Assembly (NCBI RefSeq): GCF_001612945.1
Contig: NZ_BDBK01000013.1
Coordinates: forward strand, 1-64,000
Source of the DNA: Nocardia inohanensis NBRC 100128
Lineage (GTDB): Bacteria; Actinomycetota; Actinomycetes; Mycobacteriales; Mycobacteriaceae
Direction of reading: 5' to 3'
DNA length: 64,000 nt
Below the pieces are notes generated by a model. It had not been told where the DNA came from. It was given only the letters and a program-made list of their open reading frames with translations, and made no database searches. This document shows, piece after piece, positions 57,217-64,000 of this stretch. The position numbers and the translations under genes were made by a program. Every line of letters begins with the position of its first letter. Position 1 is the first letter of the stretch.

Positions 57217-58332
57217 ATGTTGACGCCCCAGGACGAACTCCTCTGCCACCAGCTGCCCACCACGTTCGATCACGTGCAGCAGAGCGACCTGCGCTGGACC
57301 GAGCGCATCGTCATGTACGGGTTCGACACCACCGGCACGGTGAGCGTCATGACCGGCATGGCCCGCTACCCCAATCGCAATGTCACCGACGCGTACGCCA
57401 TGATCACCGTCGGCGGCAAGACCGCCCACGTGGTGCGGATGTCCCGCGAAATCGGCGGGCGCTACGACGGTTTGGGCTCCTGGCAGGTCGGGCCGTACCG
57501 GTACGAGGTCATCGAACCGCTGCGCAAGGTGCGCGCCACCCTCGACGACAACGAGTCCGGCATCAAGCTGCAACTCGAGTTCGAAGGCGAATTCCCGGCC
57601 TACGAACAGGAACCCGCGTTCTTCCGCACCCGCGGCCGGGTCCGTGAGGACGCCCGCCGGTACTACCAGAACGGCCGCATCTCCGGCTGGCTGGAGGCCG
57701 ATGGCGTGCGCTACGACATCAATCCCGACACCTGGTGGTTCGGGCGCGACCACTCCTGGGGCACCCGGCACGGCGGTGGCGGCGGCAGTTTGGGCGAGGG
57801 AGACCACTTGCAGCCCAGCGAGATTCCCGACGGCGTCCTCTACTACATGGGCATCTTCCAATTCGACGACGAGCTGGTGCATTTCGCGCAGCGCGAGACC
57901 GCCGACGGGCAGCGCTGGCACTTCGAAGGCAATGTGCTGCCCAAGCTGGACTCCGGCAAGCAGGTGGTGCCGGTGATCAACGCCGAGCACAACCTGACCT
58001 TCCGGGACGACTTCCGCATCGTCAGCGGCGGCAGCTTCACGGTGCTCGCCGCCGACGGCAGCAATCGCGAATTCACCATCACCCCGGTGTCGGACTTCTG
58101 GCCGGGGATCGCCGGCTACGACAACTACCGCGGTTACGGCTCCGGCATGTGGCGCGGCGAGCAGTGGATGGATCACTTCGTCGCCGACCTCACCGACGTG
58201 GCGGATCTGAAACAGGCCAGCATGCTGAGCGAGACCTTCTGCCGCATCGAATCCGCGGGCAAGGTCGGGTACGGCCTGGTCGAGATGGTGTTCCTGGGCC
58301 GCAATGCCCGGTATGGCTACCAGGGGTACTGA
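57217..58332 (+). CDS. Beta-rich conserved protein, DUF7064/7065-like
   Basis: A 371-aa soluble protein without a signal peptide. Conserved-looking blocks are YDGLGSWQVGPYRYEVIEPLRK, WWFGRDHSWGTRHG, HFAQRETADGQRWHFEG and a C-terminal GYGLVEMVFLGRNARYGYQGY. The build suggests two lipocalin/AttH-like beta-barrels, as in proteins annotated DUF7064/DUF7065 that adjoin phosphotransferases in actinobacteria. No enzymatic role is known to me. ATG 57217 has GAGAGG about 9 nt upstream. The next gene starts 1 nt after its stop. Confidence 0.65.
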   Translation: MLTPQDELLCHQLPTTFDHVQQSDLRWTERIVMYGFDTTGTVSVMTGMARYPNRNVTDAYAMITVGGKTAHVVRMSREIGGRYDGLGSWQVGPYRYEVIEPLRKVRATLDDNESGIKLQLEFEGEFPAYEQEPAFFRTRGRVREDARRYYQNGRISGWLEADGVRYDINPDTWWFGRDHSWGTRHGGGGGSLGEGDHLQPSEIPDGVLYYMGIFQFDDELVHFAQRETADGQRWHFEGNVLPKLDSGKQVVPVINAEHNLTFRDDFRIVSGGSFTVLAADGSNREFTITPVSDFWPGIAGYDNYRGYGSGMWRGEQWMDHFVADLTDVADLKQASMLSETFCRIESAGKVGYGLVEMVFLGRNARYGYQGY

Positions 58333-58333
58333 G

Positions 58334-59362
58334 TTGTCCACCGTCCGTATCGCTCCCGAGCAGCTCGGGGCCGCGCTCGAACCACAGCTGCGGGAACGGC
58401 TGCCCGGCTCCGGGCAGGCGCGCATCGTCGACTTCGCCCGCACCACCCGCGGATTCGCCACCGAGACCTATCTTTTCGAGGTCGAGGACGACTACGGCCG
58501 GTTGCCACTGGTCATGCGGCGGCCGCCGGAGATGTCGCTCTTCCCCGACTACGACCTGCTGCGCCAGGTACTGGTCATGCAGCGGCTGGCCGCAACCGAT
58601 ATCCCGGTGCCGCAGGTGGCGTGGATCGAGCGCGACGAAACCGCGCTCAGCACGCCGTATTTCGTGATGAGCCGGCTGGAAGGTGAAGCGCCGAGCGACT
58701 ATCCGTCGTATCACGCGGCCGGAAACTACTTCGAGGCCACGCCGGAGCAGCGCGAGCGCATGTGGTGGGGGTGCATCGACACCATCGCCGATATCCACCG
58801 ATTGGATTGGCGGGAGCTGCGTCTCGACTTCCTCGGGCTCTCGCATCATCCGGGGGACGGGCCGGTCGAGCAGCTGGTCAACTATCTGGACTCGGCACTG
58901 ACCTGGGCTACCGGCGGGGAGCAGCCCGAAACCTACCGCCGGGCCATCGCGTACCTGCGCGCGCACGCCTACCGGCCCGAACACCTCACCCTCTGCTGGG
59001 GTGACGCACGCATGTCGAACATCCTGTACGACAAGGACTTCCGGGTCAGCGGCGTGCTGGACTGGGAGATCGCCTACCTCGGCGATCACGAGGCCGATCT
59101 GGGCTGGCTGCTCTTCCTGGATTGGGCCAGCAGCGTTTTCGAGGGTCACGAACCGCTACCCGGTACGCCCTCCCGCGAGGAGACCATCGCGTACTACGAA
59201 AAGCGGACCGGGATGCCGGTGCGCAATCTGAAGTACAACGAGATCCTCGCCGCGGTGCTGCTGTCGGTCCCGTTGCTGCGCATGGCCAATCGCGTGCAAT
59301 TGCCGCCGGAGATGAACATCACCGGCTTCTGTACCACCCGAATCGAGCAGTTGCTGGGCTAG
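58334..59362 (+). CDS. Phosphotransferase-family (APH-like) protein
   Basis: A 342-aa kinase-fold protein of the aminoglycoside phosphotransferase/choline kinase clan. It has RGFATETYLFEVEDDYG, LVMRRPPE (likely ATP-contact Arg), the Brenner motif LCWGDARMSNILYD in place of HGDxxxxN, and VSGVLDWEIAYLGDHEADLGWL. The catalytic-loop His is Trp here while the Asp and Asn remain. Such proteins in catabolic loci are often acyl-CoA-dehydrogenase-linked. The start is TTG 58334 with AGGGGT upstream (ATG 58313 or 58304 possible). It is coupled to the preceding gene. Confidence 0.82.
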   Translation: MSTVRIAPEQLGAALEPQLRERLPGSGQARIVDFARTTRGFATETYLFEVEDDYGRLPLVMRRPPEMSLFPDYDLLRQVLVMQRLAATDIPVPQVAWIERDETALSTPYFVMSRLEGEAPSDYPSYHAAGNYFEATPEQRERMWWGCIDTIADIHRLDWRELRLDFLGLSHHPGDGPVEQLVNYLDSALTWATGGEQPETYRRAIAYLRAHAYRPEHLTLCWGDARMSNILYDKDFRVSGVLDWEIAYLGDHEADLGWLLFLDWASSVFEGHEPLPGTPSREETIAYYEKRTGMPVRNLKYNEILAAVLLSVPLLRMANRVQLPPEMNITGFCTTRIEQLLG

Positions 59363-59419
59363 CCCCGCCCGCACCGCTCCGGTCCGCCGGTCTTCGCGTG
59401 ATCGGCGGACCATCAAACG

Positions 59420-59459
59420 CGAGAGCCGCCCCCGGCAATGGCACCGGGGGCGGCTCTCG
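59420..59459. terminator. Bidirectional terminator
   Basis: The 16-bp stem CGAGAGCCGCCCCCGG with its complement and an 8-nt loop lies between the phosphotransferase and MFS genes. Confidence 0.88.
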
Positions 59460-59470
59460 GTATTCGCGGA

Positions 59471-61009
59471 TCAGTGCACGTCGGCCAGTTCCGCGGCCGC
59501 TTCCGCCGGAAGTCCCTCGCCGGTCGCGGCTTTCGCGCCCTTCATCAGGAAGCAGGCGAGCACCGCGGCGGCCAGGGTGGCGATACCGCCGGCGATGAAG
59601 GTCAGCGACATGGCGTCGGTGAAGGCCGCACGGGCCGCCGTGATCAGCGCGCTGTCACCGCCGGCCAGGGCCGCGCCGATGCCGTCCCGGGCGGCTTCCG
59701 GAGCCGAGGCGGGCAGGGCGTCGGTGTAGGTACCGGCCAAGATCGCGCCCAGCACCGCCACGCCCAGCGCGCCGCCGGTCTGCTGAATGGTGTCGTTCAG
59801 CGCCGAGCCGACACCGGCCTGCTCCGGCGGGACCGCACCCATCAGGGCCCCGATGGCCGCCGGCATGGCCAGGCCCGCACCGACGCCGACCAGCGCCATC
59901 GCCACGGCCGGCAGCCAGAAGGCGGAGTCGGTGGTCAGCAGGGCCAGCACACCGGAGCCGGCGGCCAGGATCAGCAGACCCGACAGCACCATCGGGCGGA
60001 CGCCGAGCTTCTGCACCAGGCTCGCACCGACGCCCTGGGCCACCAGCGCGGCGAAGGCCATCGGGGTGAAGGCCACCGCGGTCTTGACCGGCGAGTAGCC
60101 GAGCACGTATTGCAGGTACTGGGTCAGGACCAGCATCAGACCGGCGTTGGCGAAGGTGACCAGCACCAGGGAGAAGCTGGAACCGGTGAAGACGCGATTG
60201 CGGAACAGCTGGAGCGGAACCATCGGGTGTTCGGTCTTGATCTCGCGAATCACGAAGGCGGTCAGGGCAATAGCCGAGAGCACCAGCGACAGCCAGACCC
60301 CCTCGATGCCCTTGGCGGGGAATTCGATAATGGTCCACACCAGGGCGGTGGTGCCGATGATGGAGAGCGTCATGCCCGGCAGGTCGGTCTTCTTGGCCGG
60401 GCCCTTGGACTCCGGCATGAGCGCCAGGGCGGCGACGACCGCGACGACCGCGATCGGCACGTTGAGCACGAACACCGAGCCCCACCAGAAGTGGTTCAGC
60501 AGCAGGCCGCCCGCGATCGGGCCGCCGACCATGCCGATCATGGCCACCGCGCTCCAGGCGGCGATCGCCTTCGGCCGTTCCTGCTCGTCGAAGACGGTGA
60601 TCAGGATGGAGAGCGTGCTCGGCATGATGAGCGCACCGCCGATGCCCATGATCACGCGGCCGGCGATCAGGGTCTCCGGGCTGGTGGCGTACGCGGCCAG
60701 CAGCGAGGCCGCGCCGAAGAGCACCAGGCCGACGACCATCACCAGCCGGCGGCCGAAGCGGTCCGAGAGGCTGCCCGAGGTGAGCAGCAGGCCGGCGAAG
60801 ACCAGGATGTAGGAGTCGATCACCCACTGGATATCGCGGCCGGTGGCGCCGAGGTCGGTGGCGACCTGCGGGATGGCCACGTTCAGCACCATATTGTCGA
60901 TCACCAGCACCAGTGAGCTCAGGCAGAGCACCACCAGGATCAGCCAGCGCCTCGGATTGCGCTCGGCCACAGGCGAATCCATCGCCTCGGATAGTTCGTT
61001 CGCGGTCAT
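59471..61009 (-). CDS. MFS drug exporter, DHA2 (14-helix) type
   Basis: A 512-aa proton-coupled exporter. There are about 14 hydrophobic helices. Motif A is GSLSDRFGRRLVMV and motif C is GMVGGPIAGGLLLNHFWWGSVFVLNVP. The helix-1 DxxxVNVALP-like motif is VIDNMVLNVAIPQVATDLG. It belongs with the EmrB/QacA group, and the substrate is presumably a hydrophobic toxicant. ATG 61009 gives MTANELSEAMD. It is divergent from a TetR gene with a perfect operator between them, so it is likely repressed by that protein. Confidence 0.93.
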   Translation of the reverse strand: MTANELSEAMDSPVAERNPRRWLILVVLCLSSLVLVIDNMVLNVAIPQVATDLGATGRDIQWVIDSYILVFAGLLLTSGSLSDRFGRRLVMVVGLVLFGAASLLAAYATSPETLIAGRVIMGIGGALIMPSTLSILITVFDEQERPKAIAAWSAVAMIGMVGGPIAGGLLLNHFWWGSVFVLNVPIAVVAVVAALALMPESKGPAKKTDLPGMTLSIIGTTALVWTIIEFPAKGIEGVWLSLVLSAIALTAFVIREIKTEHPMVPLQLFRNRVFTGSSFSLVLVTFANAGLMLVLTQYLQYVLGYSPVKTAVAFTPMAFAALVAQGVGASLVQKLGVRPMVLSGLLILAAGSGVLALLTTDSAFWLPAVAMALVGVGAGLAMPAAIGALMGAVPPEQAGVGSALNDTIQQTGGALGVAVLGAILAGTYTDALPASAPEAARDGIGAALAGGDSALITAARAAFTDAMSLTFIAGGIATLAAAVLACFLMKGAKAATGEGLPAEAAAELADVH

Positions 61010-61038
61010 TTCCCAGTCCCCTTCGAAAGCTTCGCCGT

Positions 61039-61086
61039 ACACTGTGCGGCGTTGTCGAACACTGTACGGTCTACGTACAGTGTTCG
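61039..61086. promoter_or_regulatory. TetR operator between MFS exporter and TetR genes
   Basis: Perfect 12-bp arms CGAACACTGTAC (61056-61067) and GTACAGTGTTCG (61075-61086) with a 7-bp spacer. An extra ACACTGT half-site lies at 61039-61045, 20 bp before the equivalent half. Confidence 0.85.
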
Positions 61087-61163
61087 CAATTGGGAATGGT
61101 GTACGTGCGATCGAACAGCGTTCTAGCAGCGGTTATGCTGATCCAGACGAAGGAGGAATGGCC

Positions 61164-61892
61164 ATGGCAGCCAAAGCCGAGCAGTTCGCCACGGTATGGG
61201 CGCGACCGCAGCGACAGCGGCGCGACTCCCCCACGCTGAGCCGGGAGCAGATCGTCAGCGAGGCGATCGCACTACTGGACAGCGAGGGGTACGAGGCGCT
61301 GAGCATGCGGCGGCTCGGCACCCGGCTCAATGCCGGGGCCACCTCGCTCTACACCCACGTGGCGAATCGCGAGGAGCTGCTCGAGCTCGTGGTGGACCAG
61401 GTGTTCGGGGAGATCCGGCTGCCTGCCGAGTTCACCGGCGAGACCTGGCGCGAGGATCTGACCGGCATCGCGCGCAGCGTGCGCGCCACCCTGCTCGGGC
61501 ATCGCTGGGTCTCGGTCGTACTGAGCACCGCCGGGCTCATCTATCTCGGCCCGAACGTGATGCGCCTGTCCGAGGCCATGCTCGGGGTACTGGAGGCGGC
61601 GGGCTTCGGCGACGACGCCGCCGACCGCGCCTCGAACGCGATCATCGCCTACCTGCTCGGCTCCAGCAGCACCGAGGCCGCCATGCTCACCACTGTCGCG
61701 CGCAGCGGGCTCACCGAGCAGCAGTGGATGGAACAGATCATGGGCGTCTCGGTGGAGATGTCCAAACCCTATCCGCGACTGCACAAGCGGTACCTGGCCT
61801 ACCTCGATATCGACTCGGCCACCGCCCGCGACAATGTCTTCGAGCAGGAGATCGGGCTCATCCTGGACGGGCTCGCGACGCAGCGATCCTGA
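61164..61892 (+). CDS. TetR-family repressor of the MFS exporter
   Basis: A 242-aa TetR protein of the tetracycline-repressor-like subgroup. HTH: LSREQIVSEAIALLDSEGYEAL and GTRLNAGATSLYTHVANREEL, the latter typical of TetR_C-type regulators. ATG 61164 is chosen because AAGGAGGA lies 6 nt upstream. ATG 61158 directly abuts that site. The perfect palindrome before the divergent exporter is its likely operator. Confidence 0.92.
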   Translation: MAAKAEQFATVWARPQRQRRDSPTLSREQIVSEAIALLDSEGYEALSMRRLGTRLNAGATSLYTHVANREELLELVVDQVFGEIRLPAEFTGETWREDLTGIARSVRATLLGHRWVSVVLSTAGLIYLGPNVMRLSEAMLGVLEAAGFGDDAADRASNAIIAYLLGSSSTEAAMLTTVARSGLTEQQWMEQIMGVSVEMSKPYPRLHKRYLAYLDIDSATARDNVFEQEIGLILDGLATQRS

Positions 61893-61914
61893 CCGGTCGC
61901 GACCGAGCGTCGAA

Positions 61915-63074
61915 TCAGGTTGTGACGGCGCGCATTCGGCGGCGATGCGCCGGGGCCTCGACCATGATCGAGATGGCCAGCAGCGCGGCCAGCGCCGTCA
62001 GCAGCACCGCGACCGGCACGTGCACCGCCACCGGCAGCAGCGCGAGAACCAGTGCGGCGGTGGCGAATCGAATGAGCACGACCGCTTCGCCGATTCCGGT
62101 GAAGGCCGCCCGCATCGTGCCGAGCGCCAGCAGGGCGACCGCGACGCCGCCGATGATGCACGCGGCGGAGGTCGCGTTCAGATGCGTGCCGCCGCCCGCC
62201 ACCGCGATGCTCATCGAAGCGCCGGTCAGCGCCAGGCCCAACTGCACCGGCAGATGGCCGAATACGTAGATGTTCAGCAGTTTTCCGCTGTGCGCGAGTT
62301 CGGTGTGCGCGCCCGCGCGGGTGCTACTGGCATTGAAGTACAACCACCCCACAGGCCGGCGGTGAGCGCGAATGCCGCCAGGCCCGTCACCACCGCCCAG
62401 CCCGCGGTGCGCGCGGCCACCAGGCCATTGGTGAAACCGAGCACCGCCTCGCCGAGGACGATGATCGTGAAGAGCCCGAAGCGTTCTCGCAGATGCTCGG
62501 CGTCCTGCCGGACCCGCGCCAGGCGACGCCCGGCGAGCAGCGGCAGCAGCAGCTCCACCGCCATGGCCACACCCCAGGCGACGTATCGCCACGGCGTGTC
62601 CAGCAGCAGGCCGCCGAGCCAGCCCACGGCGGTCAGCGCGGAGACCGCCGCGAAGACTCCGAACACCGGGCGCAGCACGGGATTTCGCCGGGCATCCCAG
62701 CCGTAGAGCGCGGCCACACCCGCGCGGGCGACCAGGTAGGAGAGCACGAAACCGGCGTCCATACCGGTGTCGTGGCCGACCGCGCCGGCGAACACCGCCA
62801 TGCCGACCACGCCCGTCAGGCCGAAGGTGGTGAGCAGGCGGTGCGCGGTGTTGTCGCGATCGGCGCGATTGGCGTGCACGGCGTAGAGCACCCACGCCCA
62901 CCACAGCGGGACGAACAGCCCCGACGCCGCCGCGACCGACCCGGCATCGGGGTGCGCACCGACCCGGTGCGTGATCTGGCCTACCGCCGCAACGAAAACC
63001 AGGTCGCCGAAGAGTTCGAACCAGGTGGCGCGGCGGGGTGGGGCGGTTTCGGCGAGCGGGTCGGGCATGCCCAT
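61915..63074 (-). pseudogene. Low-temperature-requirement protein A (LtrA) family, frameshifted
   Basis: A membrane protein of about 385 aa split by one frameshift. The 5' frame reads MPDPLAETAPPRRATWFELFGDLVFVAAVGQITHRV through LTAGLWG. After that it becomes non-family (GCTSMPVAP...). The correct continuation, WLYFNASSTRAGAHTELAHSG through HLPVQLGLALTGAS to the C-terminus, lies in another frame. The break falls at a run of four C on the plus strand (62347-62350, GGGG in the gene), so one missing base would restore it. This is either a true inactivation or a homopolymer error. LtrA function is unknown. Confidence 0.8.
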
Positions 63075-63096
63075 CAACTTACTGAGAGAACGGTTC

Positions 63097-63822
63097 TCAG
63101 CGCCCGGTGGCCAGGGTCGCACCGCCGGTGACCTCCAGGACGTGACCGGTGATGAAGGCGTTGTTCGCCAGCAGGTGGATGGCGCGGGCGATCTCCTCCG
63201 GGCGGCCGGGGCGACCGGCCGGGGTGGCGGCGGAGATGCCGTCGAAGAGCTCGCGGCGCTGCGCCTCGGGAACCCGGTCCCACCAAGGGGTGTCGACCAG
63301 GCCGGGTGAGACGGCGTTGACGCGCAGCGGGGCGAGTTCGACGGCCAGCGGGGGGACCATGGATTCGAGTGCGCCGTTGATGGCGGCCAGACCGGCGCTG
63401 CCCGCGAAGGCGGCGCGGGCGGAGGCGGCGGTCACCAGGGTGACCGAGCCCTGTGGATTCAGGTGCGGGAGTGCGGCTTTGAGGATGCGGACCTGCGGCC
63501 AGAACTTGCCGTCGAAACCGGCGATCAGGGCGTCCAGGTCCAGGTCGGCGAAGCCGCCCGCGCCGGAGGAGCCGCTGACCGAGATCACCAGATGATCGAA
63601 TTGCCCGGTGTGCTCGAAGAATTCGGCGATGGCGGCCGGGTCGGTGGCGTCGACGCGGTAGGCGGTGACCTTGCCCTCGATCCGGGCACGGGCCGCATCC
63701 AGTTTGTCCTGGGTGCGGCCGGTGATGATGACCTCCGCGCCGTCGGCGGCGAACATGGCGGCGGCCGCCTCGCCGATGCCGGAACTGCCACCCATGACTA
63801 CGACGCGCTGTGTTGTGGTCAT
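63097..63822 (-). CDS. Atypical short-chain dehydrogenase/reductase
   Basis: A 241-aa SDR fold. The cofactor motif is VMGGSSGIGEAAA. The C-terminal FITGHVLEVTGGATL is typical. The active-site stretch reads VTAASARAAFAGSAGLAAIN, where the usual Tyr-x3-Lys is replaced by Gly/Ala and Asn, so classical catalysis is doubtful. NAVSPGLVDTPWW is retained. The gene diverges from a TetR gene starting at 63947, with two identical operators between them. Confidence 0.85.
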   Translation of the reverse strand: MTTTQRVVVMGGSSGIGEAAAAMFAADGAEVIITGRTQDKLDAARARIEGKVTAYRVDATDPAAIAEFFEHTGQFDHLVISVSGSSGAGGFADLDLDALIAGFDGKFWPQVRILKAALPHLNPQGSVTLVTAASARAAFAGSAGLAAINGALESMVPPLAVELAPLRVNAVSPGLVDTPWWDRVPEAQRRELFDGISAATPAGRPGRPEEIARAIHLLANNAFITGHVLEVTGGATLATGR

Positions 63823-63861
63823 TGCGAACTGCCTTCCTCTGCGATGTCCCGTCTATTGTTA

Positions 63862-63908
63862 CGAGACCGATAGTCTCGACAACAGTGTTACCGAGACTTT
63901 TAGTCTCG
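63862..63908. promoter_or_regulatory. Duplicated palindromic operator between SDR and TetR genes
   Basis: CGAGAC-N5-GTCTCG occurs at 63862-63878 and again at 63892-63908, exactly 30 bp apart. Both are followed by ACAA. Confidence 0.8.
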
Positions 63909-63946
63909 ACAAAGCCGTGAGTTGGGTCACAGGGAAGGGGCAGGCT

Positions 63947-64000
63947 GTGAAAGCCGCAGGTGGAGAGTCGAATACGGAGCGGGCGCACACCGGGCGCAAG
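63947..64000 (+). CDS. Start of a probable TetR-family regulator (3' end outside window)
   Basis: Only 18 codons are visible: GTG then KAAGGESNTERAHTGRK. AAGGGG lies 6 nt before the GTG. The basic, disordered start ending in GRK is typical of TetR N-termini. The divergent duplicated operator supports a regulator here. Confidence 0.5.
   Translation, partial: MKAAGGESNTERAHTGRK

Noticed and set aside
61915..63074. Two separate membrane protein genes instead of one frameshifted ltrA
   Set aside because: The second part has no start or RBS and continues the LtrA family sequence precisely where the first loses it.

Overview
The window reads as a chromosome segment of a high-GC mycolic-acid actinomycete, most likely a Nocardia or close relative. 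GC is high throughout, and GTG/TTG starts and 4-bp ATGA/GTGA overlaps are common. The left 17.7 kb also keeps the gene order I recall for Mycobacterium tuberculosis Rv3667-Rv3683: acs, holin-like protein, ephE, marP, Nudix, TlpA-like, nth, crp, MBL hydrolase, RidA, two ArsA-type ATPases, whiB4, ponA2, metallophosphoesterase. nhaA is interposed. Orthology is judged from remembered sequences; no search was run.

Layout. 1-20 kb: conserved core for acetate activation, Na+/H+ exchange, periplasmic acid/oxidative stress proteins, DNA repair, the cAMP regulator Crp, redox regulator WhiB4 and penicillin-binding protein PonA2, then two tandem proline-rich membrane paralogues and tRNA-Pro(CGG). 20-31 kb: accessory genes, including a secreted Ala-rich protein, a DEDDh exonuclease-BRCT-BRCT-TerD fusion, a small toxin-antitoxin-like cassette, an Lrp regulator divergent from lactate 2-monooxygenase, an EchA19-type hydratase divergent from an aldehyde dehydrogenase, a methyltransferase and an XRE/DUF6879 pair. 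31-33 kb: an ABC exporter.

33-49 kb: a large oxidative catabolic locus. A minus-strand operon of eight largely coupled genes (CYP123, SDR, ferredoxin, NTF2-like, unknown, FadD19-like synthetase, acetoacetate decarboxylase-like, SDR) diverges from a plus-strand run (aldehyde dehydrogenase, SDR, hydroxyisobutyrate-type dehydrogenase, CMD protein, flavoprotein, LLM oxidoreductase). A TetR gene and CYP51 follow. It is a rearranged counterpart of the M. tuberculosis cyp51/cyp123 region (Rv0763c-Rv0771). Four promoters here carry the same operator, centred on ACAC/GGTGT, exactly 4 nt after the -10 box.

49-64 kb: glutathione peroxidase, CYP125, a GMC oxidoreductase, an F420-type oxidoreductase, a secreted SGNH-PKD protein, three TetR units with clear palindromic operators, an MFS exporter, a frameshifted ltrA and an atypical SDR. 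KstR-like TNNAACNNGTTNNA sites lie before CYP125, the GMC oxidoreductase and a TetR gene. Near matches lie at echA19 and the acetoacetate decarboxylase-like gene. The inferred theme is sterol or similar isoprenoid/lipid oxidation under at least two TetR-type circuits. No insertion sequence, prophage or CRISPR array was seen.
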